64,000 nt of DNA from Alphaproteobacteria bacterium (GTDB lineage: Bacteria > Pseudomonadota > Alphaproteobacteria > Reyranellales > Reyranellaceae), in contig VGCZ01000005.1 in the NCBI GenBank assembly GCA_016869975.1, positions 88,510 to 152,509 of the forward strand, read 5' to 3'. Below the pieces are notes generated by a model. That model was not told where the DNA came from and did not search any database. It worked only from the letters and a program-made list of their open reading frames with translations. Positions within the stretch are counted from its first letter, which is position 1. Every line of letters begins with the position of its first letter. Shown one piece after another: positions 1 through 8,335 of this stretch. A program made the translations under genes and the position numbers.

Positions 1-10
1 AGGAAAGAAA

Positions 11-460
11 TCAAGCGTAAGGATCGGCGATACCCATTGTCGCCAAGAGGCGTGTCTCAAGCCTCTCCATACGTCTTGCCTGGCGCTCGCTGCGCTCGTG
101 ATCGTAGCCGAGCAGGTGCAGAGTGCCGTGCATCACGAGATGTGTGAGGTGAGCGGCCGGCCGTTTTCCCTGATCACGCGCCTCGCGCAGCACGGTCTGG
201 CGGGCCAGCACGATGTCGCCGAGGAACGGCTCGGCACCCGGGAAGGATAGAACGTTCGTCGGCTTGTCCTTGCCGCGATAGGTGCGGTTGAGTCGACGCA
301 CGGCGGCGTCGCTGTCGAGCGCGACGACGATGGAGACACGATCGGGCAGGCGCTTGCCGCCGCCGTCGATGGCGGCCTGTGCGGCGCGGCGGCAGATCGA
401 GCGCGCCGTGCGCAGCGACTCGAGCCAGCGCGGATCGAGCACCTCGACGTCGATGGTCAC
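11..460 (-). CDS. ybeY: YbeY endoribonuclease / rRNA maturation factor
   Basis: Single-strand-specific metalloendoribonuclease used in 16S rRNA 3'-end maturation and ribosome quality control. The 149-residue protein has the family signature HGTLHLLGYDHE, with three zinc-ligand histidines at about residues 111, 115 and 121, and the upstream NVLSFP block near residue 69. Length matches the family. The start is a GTG at 458-460 that overlaps the TGA of phoH as GTGA, so it is translationally coupled to phoH, the usual alphaproteobacterial miaB-phoH-ybeY order. The gene ends only ten bases from the window edge; the next gene in this cluster (often a CorC-like protein) would lie outside. Confidence 0.97.
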   Translation of the reverse strand: MTIDVEVLDPRWLESLRTARSICRRAAQAAIDGGGKRLPDRVSIVVALDSDAAVRRLNRTYRGKDKPTNVLSFPGAEPFLGDIVLARQTVLREARDQGKRPAAHLTHLVMHGTLHLLGYDHERSERQARRMERLETRLLATMGIADPYA

Positions 461-1449
461 GTCGTCGGCTGGCCGGCGGCGCGGCGGCGGTCGCGCGCGT
501 CGTAGGCGCGCACGATGCGGGCGACGAGGTCGTGGCGCACCACGTCGCGGTCGCTGAAATTGATGAAGCGCACGCCCTCGACGCCGTTCAGCGTGTCGAT
601 GGCGTCGCGCAGGCCCGACGGCACGCCCGGCGGCAGATCGATCTGGCTGAGATCGCCGGTGATCACCATGCGCGAGCCCTCGCCGAGACGCGTGAGGAAC
701 ATCTTCATCTGCATCGCCGTGGTGTTCTGCGCCTCGTCGAGGATGACGAAAGCATGGGCGAGCGTGCGGCCGCGCATGAAGGCCAGCGGCGCCACCTCGA
801 TCTCGCCCGACTCCAGCCGCTTGTCGATCTGGTCGGCCGGCAGCATGTCGTGCAGCGCGTCGTAGAGCGGGCGCAGATAGGGGTCGACCTTGTCCTTCAG
901 GTCGCCGGGCAGGAAGCCCAGCCGCTCGCCGGCTTCGACCGCCGGCCGCGACAGGATGATGCGCTCGACGCTGCCCGCCGTGAGCATCGACACCGCCATG
1001 GCGACTGCGAGGTAGGTCTTGCCGGTACCGGCGGGTCCCAGCCCGAATACCAGGTCGCGGTCGCGGATCGCCTCGACATAGTCGCGCTGCGTCGGCGTGC
1101 GCGGCTGGATCACGCGCTTGCGGGTGCGGATGGTCACGGCGTCGCCGGCCGCCGCGCCGCCGCCGACCTGGGCGAAGCGCACGGCGGCGTCGACGTCGCC
1201 GGCCTCGACCGTCTGGCCGCGACGCAGGCGTTCGTAGAGCGCGCCGATCGCCGCGCTGGCTTGCGCGACCGAGTCGCTGGCGCCGGCGATGGCCAGCTGA
1301 TTACCGCGACTGTCGATGCGCACGCCCATGAGCTGCTCGACGCGCACGAGGTTGCGATCGTGCTGGCCGACCAGTGTCTGCAGCAGCGCGTTGTCGTCGA
1401 GGGTGATGCGGCGCACGTCGTTGCCGCGCTGCGGGCTGTCGTCGCTCAC
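457..1449 (-). CDS. phoH: PhoH-like ATPase
   Basis: Cytosolic PhoH/YbeZ-type P-loop ATPase, 330 residues. Walker A GPAGTGKT lies at residues 138-145 and Walker B VILDEAQ at 235-241. An N-terminal stretch of about 100 residues resembles the small KH-like extension of YbeZ proteins. GTG start at 1447-1449 overlaps the miaB stop (GTGA) and its own stop overlaps the ybeY start, giving a three-gene coupled unit. YbeZ is known to act with YbeY in RNA metabolism; the coupling here agrees with that but the biochemical role remains an inference from family. Confidence 0.95.
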   Translation of the reverse strand: MSDDSPQRGNDVRRITLDDNALLQTLVGQHDRNLVRVEQLMGVRIDSRGNQLAIAGASDSVAQASAAIGALYERLRRGQTVEAGDVDAAVRFAQVGGGAAAGDAVTIRTRKRVIQPRTPTQRDYVEAIRDRDLVFGLGPAGTGKTYLAVAMAVSMLTAGSVERIILSRPAVEAGERLGFLPGDLKDKVDPYLRPLYDALHDMLPADQIDKRLESGEIEVAPLAFMRGRTLAHAFVILDEAQNTTAMQMKMFLTRLGEGSRMVITGDLSQIDLPPGVPSGLRDAIDTLNGVEGVRFINFSDRDVVRHDLVARIVRAYDARDRRRAAGQPTT

Positions 1450-2855
1450 GCCGCCACCCCGAGGTTGGTGACCACCTCGCCAGCGAGGCTGTTGGCGTGG
1501 CCGCTGGTGACGCGCACCTCGACCAGACGGCCGATCAGCCGCTCCGGCGCCTGGGCGTGGACCGACTGTAGCCAGGGCGACTTGCCGATCAGCTGGCCCT
1601 CGCGCCGGCCGCGCTCCTGGAACAGAACCTCGAGTGTCCTGCCGGCGGTGCCCTCGTTGAACGCGGTCTGTTGCGCGCGCAGCAACGATTGCAGCGCGGC
1701 CAAGCGTGCCTCCTTGACCGTTTCGGGGATCTGGTCGGCCATCGCCGCGCCCGGCGTGCCGGGCCGCGCGCTGTACTTGAAGGAGAAGGCCGAGGCGAAG
1801 CCGACTTCCTCGATCAGCCGCATCGTGTCGTCGAAATCGGCGTCGCGCTCGCCCGGGAAGCCGACGATGAAGTCCGACGACAGCGCGATGTCGGGCCGCG
1901 CGGCGCGCAGTCTCTCAACGATGCGCAGGAACAGGTCGCGACCGTGCTGGCGATTCATCGCGTCGAGCACGCGGTCCGAGCCGGACTGCACCGGCAGATG
2001 CAGATAGGGCATCAGCGCCGGCACGTCGCGATGGGCGGCGATCAGCGCGTCGTCCATGTCGCGTGGATGCGAGGTCGTGTAGCGCAGGCGGCGCACGCCC
2101 TCGATCTCGGCCAGAGCGTGGATCAGCTGCGCGAGGTTCCAGGTCGAGCCATCGGGCGCTTCGCCGTGCCAGGCGTTGACGTTCTGGCCCAGCAGGGTGA
2201 GTTCGAGCGCGCCCGCCGCGACCAGGCCGCGCGCTTCGGTGAGGATCGCGGCGACCGGCCGCGAATACTCCGCGCCCCTGGTGTAGGGCACGACGCAGAA
2301 GGTGCAGAACTTGTCGCAACCCTCCTGGATCGACAGGAAGGCGGAACCGCCGGTCACCGCGCTGGGCGCCGGCAGGAAGTCGAATTTCGGCTCGGCCGGG
2401 AATTCGGTGTCGAGCACGCCGGCGCCACGACCGCCGCGGCGTGCGCCGGCGGCGCGCTCCGCGCGCGCCACCATCTCGGGCAGGCGGTGATAGGCCTGCG
2501 GGCCGACGACGATGTCGACCATGGGCGCGCGACGCAGGATCTCCTCGCCCTCGGCCTGCGCGACGCAGCCGGCGACGGCGACCACCAGATCGGCGCCCTC
2601 GGCGCGCCGTTCCTCGCGTCGCAGGCGCAGGCGGCCGAGCTCGGAGAACACCTTCTCCGAGGCTTTCTCGCGGATATGGCAGGTGTTGAGCACCACCATA
2701 TCGGCGTCGTCCTGTGTCTCGGTCGGCGCGTAGCCGAGCGGTCGCAGCAGGTCGGCCATACGCTGCGAATCGTAGACGTTCATCTGGCACCCGTAGGTGC
2801 GGATGAAGAGCTTACGGCGCGGCGCGGCCTTGGTCGGCTGGGTGGTCTCGGTCAT
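1446..2855 (-). CDS. miaB: tRNA-2-methylthio-N6-dimethylallyladenosine synthase MiaB
   Basis: Radical-SAM methylthiotransferase that adds the 2-methylthio group to i6A37 of tRNAs. Three cysteines of the N-terminal UPF0004 domain are at about residues 23 (YGCQMN), 59 (NTCHIRE) and 97 (AGCVAQ), and the radical-SAM CxxxCxxC (CDKFCTFC) is at 180-187. A C-terminal TRAM-like region follows. I chose the ATG at 2855 (469 residues, the usual length), just before the conserved [12 protein letters not shown] block; an in-frame upstream start at 2963 would add 36 low-complexity residues. It is the first gene of the coupled miaB-phoH-ybeY unit. Confidence 0.95.
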   Translation of the reverse strand: MTETTQPTKAAPRRKLFIRTYGCQMNVYDSQRMADLLRPLGYAPTETQDDADMVVLNTCHIREKASEKVFSELGRLRLRREERRAEGADLVVAVAGCVAQAEGEEILRRAPMVDIVVGPQAYHRLPEMVARAERAAGARRGGRGAGVLDTEFPAEPKFDFLPAPSAVTGGSAFLSIQEGCDKFCTFCVVPYTRGAEYSRPVAAILTEARGLVAAGALELTLLGQNVNAWHGEAPDGSTWNLAQLIHALAEIEGVRRLRYTTSHPRDMDDALIAAHRDVPALMPYLHLPVQSGSDRVLDAMNRQHGRDLFLRIVERLRAARPDIALSSDFIVGFPGERDADFDDTMRLIEEVGFASAFSFKYSARPGTPGAAMADQIPETVKEARLAALQSLLRAQQTAFNEGTAGRTLEVLFQERGRREGQLIGKSPWLQSVHAQAPERLIGRLVEVRVTSGHANSLAGEVVTNLGVAA

Positions 2856-3059
2856 GCGTTCGGGTCTGGGCCGCGCACGCACCGTGCGCATCGCGGTCGG
2901 CGCCTCCTTATCACCAAGGTCGGGGGGCGTCGAGTCGGTGCCCATCACGGCATCGCGCGTCATGCCTCAGCGCTCCCCAGCGCCAAACCGGCGCGGCCGT
3001 TGATGGGGCGCCGTCCTCGCTGCTAGCGTCCGAGGCGGAGCCAGGGAAGGGGGAAACAC

Positions 3060-3347
3060 ATGGCGGCTTACTTCATCGTGCAGAGCACCATCAGCGACGA
3101 GGCCCAGTACCAGAAGTATCGGGATGCGGTCATTCCGCTGATAGCGCGATTTGGCGGGAAGAATATCGTTCGCGGCGCGAAGTTAGAGGCTCTGGAGGGA
3201 CGACACGACGGGCGCAGGATGGTGATCTACGAGTTCCCCTCGATGGACGCGATTCACGCCTTCTGGGATTCGCCGGACTATGTCCCCGTGAAGAAGATCC
3301 GGGATGGCGCTGCTGTTCTCGATATATGGGCGGTCGCGGGTGTCTAG
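3060..3347 (+). CDS. DUF1330 family protein
   Basis: A 95-residue small alpha+beta protein of the DUF1330 (dimeric ferredoxin-like barrel) type: it begins with YFIVQSTISDEAQYQKYR and ends with a strand after the conserved FWDSPDY block. A strong purine-rich ribosome binding site (ggaagggggaaac) sits just before the ATG. It is a lone plus-strand gene between minus-strand operons, divergent from miaB. Function of the family is not established; ligand-free stress or signalling roles have only been suggested. Family call is firm, role unknown. Confidence 0.85.
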   Translation: MAAYFIVQSTISDEAQYQKYRDAVIPLIARFGGKNIVRGAKLEALEGRHDGRRMVIYEFPSMDAIHAFWDSPDYVPVKKIRDGAAVLDIWAVAGV

Positions 3348-3373
3348 CCCTGCGCCGATCGAGCGCCCATCCA

Positions 3374-4237
3374 TCACTCCGCGGCCTTGGCCACCGGTGC
3401 CGGCGGCTCGCCGCGGTTGATCGATTGCAGGCCTTGCGAGACGACGCGGAAGCAATGGTCGCTGAGCTTCTTGCGGTCGCCGAACATGGTGATATCGACC
3501 GGGTTGTGGAACTGGATCACCACGCTGCACTCGCCGAGCTTGCAGACGTTCCACAGATGGCCGGCCAACTCCATGTCGCCGTACCAGGTGAAGTAGGGCC
3601 GCCAGTAGCGGCCCAGTGGAATGCCGTCGAGCCTGGTGTAGGCCACCGTGAAGGGCTGCACGCGCAGCGGCTTGTCGCCTGGTTTGACCTGGGCGGCGGC
3701 GAACAGCGCGCTGCGGAACGGCAGTACACGCGTGCCGTCGCTGCTGGTGCCCTCGGGGAAGAGGATCAGGCTGTCGCCGGACTCCAGACGGCCGATGAGG
3801 CTGTCGCGGCTCGCGCGCGTGGCGCGCGTGCGGCGCTCGACGAAGACGGTGCGCTGCAGCTTGGCCAGCACGTTGAAGAAGGGCCAGGTCGACACTTCCT
3901 GCTTGGCGACGAAGGAGGCGGGGATGTTCGAGCCCAGCGTCTCGATGTCGAGATAGGAGACGTGGTTGCCGACATAGAGCGTCGGCGCCTCGGTCGAGCG
4001 CCGGCCGCGCACCTCGACCTTCAGGCCGACGATGACGCAGACGAGGCGGTGGTAGAAGTAGGGAATGCCGCGCGCCAGAAAGCCGATGCGCAGCAGCACC
4101 GCCATCAGCTGGAACGGAATCAACGTCAGCGTCAGCAGCGCGTAGGCGATGAGGCGGATGGTGGCGCGGCCGGACGAACCCAACGACGGCGCGGCCTCGC
4201 GGAAGGCGCGATTCTCGGCCGAGATCGGTGACTTCAT
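3374..4237 (-). CDS. olsA: 1-acyl-sn-glycerol-3-phosphate acyltransferase-like, probable OlsA
   Basis: PlsC-family membrane acyltransferase of 287 residues. The HX4D catalytic motif (NHVSYLD, H92 and D97) and the substrate-binding PEGT (161-164) are present, with hydrophobic helices at about 28-55 and 60-75. The start ATG overlaps the stop of the upstream N-acyltransferase gene (ATGA). OlsA adds the second, ester-linked fatty acid to lyso-ornithine lipid; the direct coupling to an OlsB homologue is the main reason to prefer OlsA over the phosphatidic-acid PlsC, which has the same fold. No zinc or iron box is visible upstream of the pair. Confidence 0.8.
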   Translation of the reverse strand: MKSPISAENRAFREAAPSLGSSGRATIRLIAYALLTLTLIPFQLMAVLLRIGFLARGIPYFYHRLVCVIVGLKVEVRGRRSTEAPTLYVGNHVSYLDIETLGSNIPASFVAKQEVSTWPFFNVLAKLQRTVFVERRTRATRASRDSLIGRLESGDSLILFPEGTSSDGTRVLPFRSALFAAAQVKPGDKPLRVQPFTVAYTRLDGIPLGRYWRPYFTWYGDMELAGHLWNVCKLGECSVVIQFHNPVDITMFGDRKKLSDHCFRVVSQGLQSINRGEPPAPVAKAAE

Positions 4238-5070
4238 TCAGAGTCGCGCTGGGCGCGCTCGTAGTGCTTGAAGTACTTCTCGGTCACCAGGTCGGTCTTC
4301 ACCACGATGCAGACATCGACGGTGTTGAACTGGTCGTCGATCACGGCACCGTCGCCGACGAAGCCGCCCAGCCGCAGGTAGCCCTTGATCAGCGGCGGCA
4401 CCATGCGCTCGGCCAGCTTCACGTCGTAGGTGCCCGGCTGCAACAGGTTCATGTCGACATAGCGTTCGGGCAGCGCGCGGGCGCGCAGCTCGGGCGGCGC
4501 CAGGTGCTTCTGGCTGAGATAGGACAGCGGCAGGGCCAGGCGCTGTAGATCGTTGCCCGGCAGGCTGGCGCATCCGAACATGATCTCGATGTCGAAGTGC
4601 GAGACAAAGGTGGCGATGCCGCGCCACAGCAGGTTCATGGTCGACCCGGTGCGCGCCGAGGCCTCGACGCAGGAGCGGCCGACCTCGAGCACCTCGCCGG
4701 GCCAGTTGGCCAAGCGGGAGATGTCGTATTCCGCCGCCGAGTAGAAGCGGCCATAGGCCGCCGCCGCGCTGCGCCGGATAAGGCGGTAGGTGCCGACGAT
4801 CGACTCGGCGCCTGTACGACGTCGGTCGATCACCAGCAGGTGGTCGCAGAGCTCGTCGAAATCGTCGAAATCGCGTCGCCGCGCCCGCATCTCAGGCGTC
4901 GCATGCGCGGCCATCTCCTCGTAGAAGACTCGGTAACGCAGCGCCTGCGAGGCGTCGAGGTCGGCCTCGTCACGCGCCAAGCGCACCTCGAAATCGCCGG
5001 CGACGATCGGGGGTAGGCTGCTGTCGAACCGACGCGGCACAGGGCTGCGGTCGATGGCGGCGCTGCTCAT
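4234..5070 (-). CDS. olsB: Ornithine-ACP N-acyltransferase-like protein, probable OlsB
   Basis: 278-residue GNAT-fold acyltransferase of the OlsB/hemolysin type. Recognisable blocks include ALRYRVFYEEM (about residues 42-52), the DDFDELCDHLLV block that follows, and EVGRSCVE near the middle of the protein. OlsB transfers a 3-hydroxyacyl group from ACP to ornithine, the first step of phosphate-free ornithine lipid synthesis, common in soil alphaproteobacteria. It is upstream of and overlaps the OlsA-like gene by four bases. Family identity is strong; ornithine as the acceptor is inferred from the partner gene. Confidence 0.85.
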   Translation of the reverse strand: MSSAAIDRSPVPRRFDSSLPPIVAGDFEVRLARDEADLDASQALRYRVFYEEMAAHATPEMRARRRDFDDFDELCDHLLVIDRRRTGAESIVGTYRLIRRSAAAAYGRFYSAAEYDISRLANWPGEVLEVGRSCVEASARTGSTMNLLWRGIATFVSHFDIEIMFGCASLPGNDLQRLALPLSYLSQKHLAPPELRARALPERYVDMNLLQPGTYDVKLAERMVPPLIKGYLRLGGFVGDGAVIDDQFNTVDVCIVVKTDLVTEKYFKHYERAQRDSE

Positions 5071-5111
5071 GCGGCCATTATCGGGCGGCGTGGCCCAGCG
5101 TCCACCGGTTT

Positions 5112-5567
5112 TTATCGGCCGGTGGCTTTCTTTCCGCCGCCGTCCTCGGCCTCGACCGGCACGGCGTAGAGCTCCAGCCGGTGGTCGACCAGCCGATAGC
5201 CCAGCTTGCGCGCGATGGCGCGCTGCAATTCCTCGATCTCTTCATTGTTGAACTCGACCACCTTTCCAGAGTGCAGGTCGATGAGGTGGTCGTGATGCGC
5301 GTGGGTCGCTTCCTCGTAGCGCGAACGGCCATCGCGGAAATCGTGGCGCTCGAGGATCGCGGCCTCCTCGAACAGCCGCACCGTGCGATAGACGGTGGCG
5401 ATCGAAATGCGCGGGTCGATCGCCGTGGCGCGCTTGTGCACGGCCTCGACATCGGGATGGTCGGCGGCCTCCGACAGCACGCGGGCGATCACCCGGCGCT
5501 GCTCGGTCATCTTCAGGCCCTTGTCGATGCAGCGCTGCTCGAGGCGCGATTTGGCCGATGTCGGCAC
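5112..5567 (-). CDS. fur: Fur family ferric/manganese uptake regulator
   Basis: 151-residue metal-dependent repressor. Winged helix with the DNA-recognition helix ATVYRTVRLF (about 57-66) and the metal-binding HHDH at 91-94 followed by the dimerisation domain. Like other alphaproteobacterial Fur/Mur proteins it has no CxxC zinc-finger pairs (the only cysteine is near residue 13). I chose the GTG at 5567, which gives the family length; the open frame continues to 5651 with an atypical sequence. Depending on lineage the protein may sense manganese (Mur) rather than iron; the sequence cannot separate these. It is followed by olsB on the same strand. Confidence 0.9.
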   Translation of the reverse strand: MPTSAKSRLEQRCIDKGLKMTEQRRVIARVLSEAADHPDVEAVHKRATAIDPRISIATVYRTVRLFEEAAILERHDFRDGRSRYEEATHAHHDHLIDLHSGKVVEFNNEEIEELQRAIARKLGYRLVDHRLELYAVPVEAEDGGGKKATGR

Positions 5568-5684
5568 GGCGGGGCTCCGTGGCTGGAGGTTCCAGTCCTC
5601 GGCCCCTCTATACAGCGTTCGGACCGTGCGTCGCCACCCGACTGGCGTCACCGCGTCTGATTCTCGTCATGTCCCCAGTGGACG

Positions 5685-6137
5685 TCAGGCTTTTCCCGCC
5701 CGCGCGAGGCGCGCGCGCATGCGCTTGGTGCCGAGGCCGACTTTCTTGGCGAGCGCGCTGCGGACCTTGGAGTAGCTCGGCGCCACCATGGGATAGTCGG
5801 CGTCCAGTCCCCACTTCGCCCGATACTGATCGGGAGTCATGCCGTAGGCGCTCATCAAATGGCGCTTCAGCATCTTGTGCTTGGAGCCGTCCTCGAGACA
5901 AACCAGGTAGTCCTTGGTGATCGACTTCTTGATCGGCACCGCCGGGTCGCGCTTCATCGCGATGGTCGGGCCGGCGCCCTGCACGCCGTTCAGGGTGGCG
6001 AAGACCTGCTCGATCAACTTCGGCACATCGCCGATCGACACCGTATTATTTGACAGGTGTGCTGAAACGATCTGCGAAGTCAGTGCAAGAATATCGGCCG
6101 AGGCCCCGGTGTTTTCCGCCATCTTGTCCTTCGCCAT
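5685..6137 (-). CDS. mucR: MucR/Ros family transcriptional regulator
   Basis: 150-residue MucR homologue. An N-terminal oligomerisation region (residues 10-50) precedes the DNA-binding module DYLVCLEDGSKHKMLKRHL (77-94) and the family block YRAKWGLDADYPMVAP. MucR proteins are H-NS-like silencers that bind AT-rich targets and are near-universal in Rhizobiales and relatives. Odd point: of the expected C-D-H-H set, C80, D83 and H93 are present but the second histidine of the usual HLxTHY is alanine (A97), while the usual phenylalanine at 87 is histidine. Start chosen at ATG 6137 with GGGA upstream. Confidence 0.9.
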   Translation of the reverse strand: MAKDKMAENTGASADILALTSQIVSAHLSNNTVSIGDVPKLIEQVFATLNGVQGAGPTIAMKRDPAVPIKKSITKDYLVCLEDGSKHKMLKRHLMSAYGMTPDQYRAKWGLDADYPMVAPSYSKVRSALAKKVGLGTKRMRARLARAGKA

Positions 6138-6225
6138 GATTTGTCCCAACTGGAAGCCGAGCCCCTATAGTCTGGTATTCGGCCAGGATCAATCCGACAG
6201 ATGACGAACTGATGGCGATTTGACG

Positions 6226-6468
6226 ATGCGGGTCGGCGATGAAACGGTAATCGACATCACGTCTGACGTGTGTCCGATGACTTTCGTGCGCGTCAAGCTG
6301 GCGCTGGAGCGCATGGCGCCCGACGCCACGCTGATCGTGCGGCTCAACGATGGCGAGCCGTTACGCAATGTACCGCGGTCGGCGCGCGCCGAGGGCTATC
6401 ATGTCGAGGAGCTCGGGCCAGAGAGTTCCAGTGGCCGTGTCCACCGGTTGCGCATCGCTCGCCGGTAG
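6226..6468 (+). CDS. TusA/SirA family sulfur-carrier protein
   Basis: 80-residue protein of the TusA/SirA/YedF group: a short strand (VIDITSDVCPMTFVRVKLAL) with the catalytic cysteine at about residue 16 followed by proline, then a two-layer alpha/beta sandwich. The usual CPxP is CPMT here, which is common in alphaproteobacterial members. It lies divergently from mucR. Such proteins move persulfide sulfur in tRNA thiolation or sulfur oxidation. No partner gene (TusBCDE, DsrE) is nearby, so the pathway is unknown. A TTG at 6220 is an alternative start. Confidence 0.85.
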   Translation: MRVGDETVIDITSDVCPMTFVRVKLALERMAPDATLIVRLNDGEPLRNVPRSARAEGYHVEELGPESSSGRVHRLRIARR

Positions 6469-6470
6469 GT

Positions 6471-6959
6471 TCACGCGTCACGCCAAAGATCACGCCTCAT
6501 GACGCGTGCCGCCACGGCTGGCGCCGCGCCACGCGCGTAGTATGACGGGCGCGCACCTACCTCGCTGAAGCCCCGCCGCGCGTAGAAGCGCCGCGCCGGT
6601 TCGTTGTCGTCGGCGACGTCGAGGTAGAGCGCGCGCACGCCGCGCGCCGTGCACTCCACCAGCGCCCGCTCCAGCAACCGCGCGGCGCCGCCGCGACGGC
6701 GAAGTTCCGGCGCCACGCCGATCGTCAGGATCTCCGCTTCATCGGCGGCGACGCGCACCAGAATCAGCCCGCACGGCCGATCGTCTCCGCCGTCGACGAG
6801 CACATGGCCGAAGCAGCCGGGCGTCGCAAGCAACGCTGTGAACTCGGCGGGCGACCAGGGTCGCTCCCAGGGCTGTGGAAAGATCGTACGGAACAGCGTC
6901 GCGGCGTCGTCGCCGCGCGCCACCGTCAGCGCCTCGATCCGCCAATCCACCGCGACCAC
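6471..6959 (-). CDS. rimI: Ribosomal-protein-alanine N-acetyltransferase RimI
   Basis: 162-residue GNAT acetyltransferase. The acetyl-CoA loop [20 protein letters not shown] and the C-terminal NEPARRFYARRGFSEVGARPSYY block are typical of RimI, which acetylates the N terminus of ribosomal protein S18. The GTG at 6957-6959 is chosen because it lies two bases after the stop of tsaB, the standard tsaB-rimI arrangement. The same reading frame stays open far upstream, but that region is the antisense-frame shadow of tsaB and is not coding. Confidence 0.9.
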   Translation of the reverse strand: MVAVDWRIEALTVARGDDAATLFRTIFPQPWERPWSPAEFTALLATPGCFGHVLVDGGDDRPCGLILVRVAADEAEILTIGVAPELRRRGGAARLLERALVECTARGVRALYLDVADDNEPARRFYARRGFSEVGARPSYYARGAAPAVAARVMRRDLWRDA

Positions 6960-6961
6960 GC

Positions 6962-7705
6962 TCAGCGCACGAGGTCGGCGGTGGTGCGGGCGCCGTCGGC
7001 GAGCGTGACGTCGGCGCCGCGCAGGTAGAGCGGGCGCGGCGGGTCCCGCCGGGCCCAGAACTCGACGCCCCGATGCAGGGCGTGGGCGGCCAGTCGGGCC
7101 GGATCGATCGACGGCGATGACACGCCGACGCTCGCCTGAACACCAAGCGCCCGTAGCGCGCCGGCCAGACGCGATGCGCCGTCGCCGATGAGAATCGCGC
7201 ATCGATCCCCCAGGCGCGTCGCCAGGGCCGAGGGGGTTCCGGCGAAAGGCGATGCGCCGTCGATCGCCATGAAGTAGTCGTCGCGCCCGGACTCGATGGC
7301 GGCCACGAGCGCGCCATCGGCGCCGACGCGATCCGCGGCCGCGGCGCCGAGGAACAGGGCATCGGTCGTCGTGACGCCCGCGACGGGCACGCGCAGCGTC
7401 ATCGCCAAGCCGCGCGCCATGGCCACGCCGATACGCACGCCAGTGAAGCTGCCAGGGCCGATCGTCACCGCCACGAGATCGAGGTCTGGGGCCAGCCAAG
7501 CCGAGTCGTGCAAGGCTTTCTCGATCATCGGCGTCAGCGCGGCGGCGTGACCGCGCGTCATCGCTTCGGCTTCCGACGCGACCACGGTGACGGCTTCGCG
7601 TCGCTCGGCCAACGCCACCGCGCAGCGGGCGAAACAGGTGTCGATCGCCAGGACACGCCAGGCCGCGCCGGAACGTGGCTGGCGTATCGACGTTTCGCGC
7701 GGCAT
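6962..7705 (-). CDS. tsaB: tRNA threonylcarbamoyladenosine biosynthesis protein TsaB
   Basis: 247-residue ASKHA-fold partner of TsaD in t6A37 synthesis. N-terminal phosphate-1 region VLAIDTCFARCAVAL (about 18-32) and the family hallmark VTIGPGSFTGVRIGVAMARGLA are clear. I chose the ATG at 7705; another in-frame ATG is at 7717 and overlaps the divergently transcribed dipeptidase start at 7716. Followed immediately by rimI. Essential housekeeping function. Confidence 0.93.
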   Translation of the reverse strand: MPRETSIRQPRSGAAWRVLAIDTCFARCAVALAERREAVTVVASEAEAMTRGHAAALTPMIEKALHDSAWLAPDLDLVAVTIGPGSFTGVRIGVAMARGLAMTLRVPVAGVTTTDALFLGAAAADRVGADGALVAAIESGRDDYFMAIDGASPFAGTPSALATRLGDRCAILIGDGASRLAGALRALGVQASVGVSSPSIDPARLAAHALHRGVEFWARRDPPRPLYLRGADVTLADGARTTADLVR

Positions 7706-7715
7706 CTTGCCATCC

Positions 7716-8270
7716 ATGGACATCGTAGAGATCGCCGCTCCCGCTTTCGACGTCGACATCGCGCTCGCCTACGCGACGCCGGCCAACATAACCGGACGAC
7801 CGGTCTACCGGAACGCCCGCTGTTACCTCAATGGCGACGCCGCGCGGCACCTGGCGCGCGCCATTGCGCTCGCCGCGCCGCTCGGATTGCGCTTGCGCAT
7901 TTTCGACGCGTTGCGGCCGGTCGAAGCGCAATGGGCGTTATGGAACGCCGATCCGAATCCGGAGTTCCTCGCCGATCCGCGCAGGGGCTCGCCACACTCG
8001 CGCGGCGCGGCGGTCGACCTGACGCTGATCGACAGTGAGGGGCGCGAACTCGACATGGGCACGACCTTCGACGCCTTCACGCCGCTGTCGCATCACGGCC
8101 GCACCGACGTGTCGGTCGCCGCGCAGCGCAATCGCTTCCTGCTGATGGGTCTGATGACCGCAGCGGGCTGGGATTTCTACCGGAACGAATGGTGGCACTA
8201 CCAACTGTTTGATGCCCGCCGATATCCGCTGGTCGCTGATTCCGACCTGCCGGCGCCTATGATGCGCTGA
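7716..8270 (+). CDS. ddpX: D-alanyl-D-alanine dipeptidase (VanX/DdpX type)
   Basis: 184-residue zinc dipeptidase of family M15D. The transition-state arginine is in ALRP (R67), zinc ligands are H94 and D101 in SPHSRGAAVD, and the catalytic base and last ligand are in EWWH (E158, H161). There is no signal peptide, so it is probably cytosolic, hydrolysing D-Ala-D-Ala from peptidoglycan turnover as E. coli DdpX does, rather than conferring glycopeptide resistance: no vanH or vanA ligase is nearby. Its start codon faces tsaB with essentially no intergenic space. Confidence 0.9.
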   Translation: MDIVEIAAPAFDVDIALAYATPANITGRPVYRNARCYLNGDAARHLARAIALAAPLGLRLRIFDALRPVEAQWALWNADPNPEFLADPRRGSPHSRGAAVDLTLIDSEGRELDMGTTFDAFTPLSHHGRTDVSVAAQRNRFLLMGLMTAAGWDFYRNEWWHYQLFDARRYPLVADSDLPAPMMR

Positions 8271-8288
8271 AGCGCGCTAAAGTCCTCG

Positions 8289-8310
8289 CCGGGACCGCCG
8301 CCGGTCCCGG
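8289..8310. terminator. Hairpin between convergent genes
   Basis: Perfect 8-bp stem CCGGGACC / GGTCCCGG with a six-base loop, between the convergent dipeptidase and Bax-like genes. There is no T-tract on either side, so termination is inferred from position only. Confidence 0.4.
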
Positions 8311-8335
8311 GAAGATGCTCCAGAGCGGATGGCGT

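Noticed and set aside
379..2007. Long plus-strand reading frame opposite phoH and miaB
   Set aside because: It is antisense to two well-conserved genes, has an arginine/alanine-rich composition typical of GC-rich antisense frames, and no recognisable domain.
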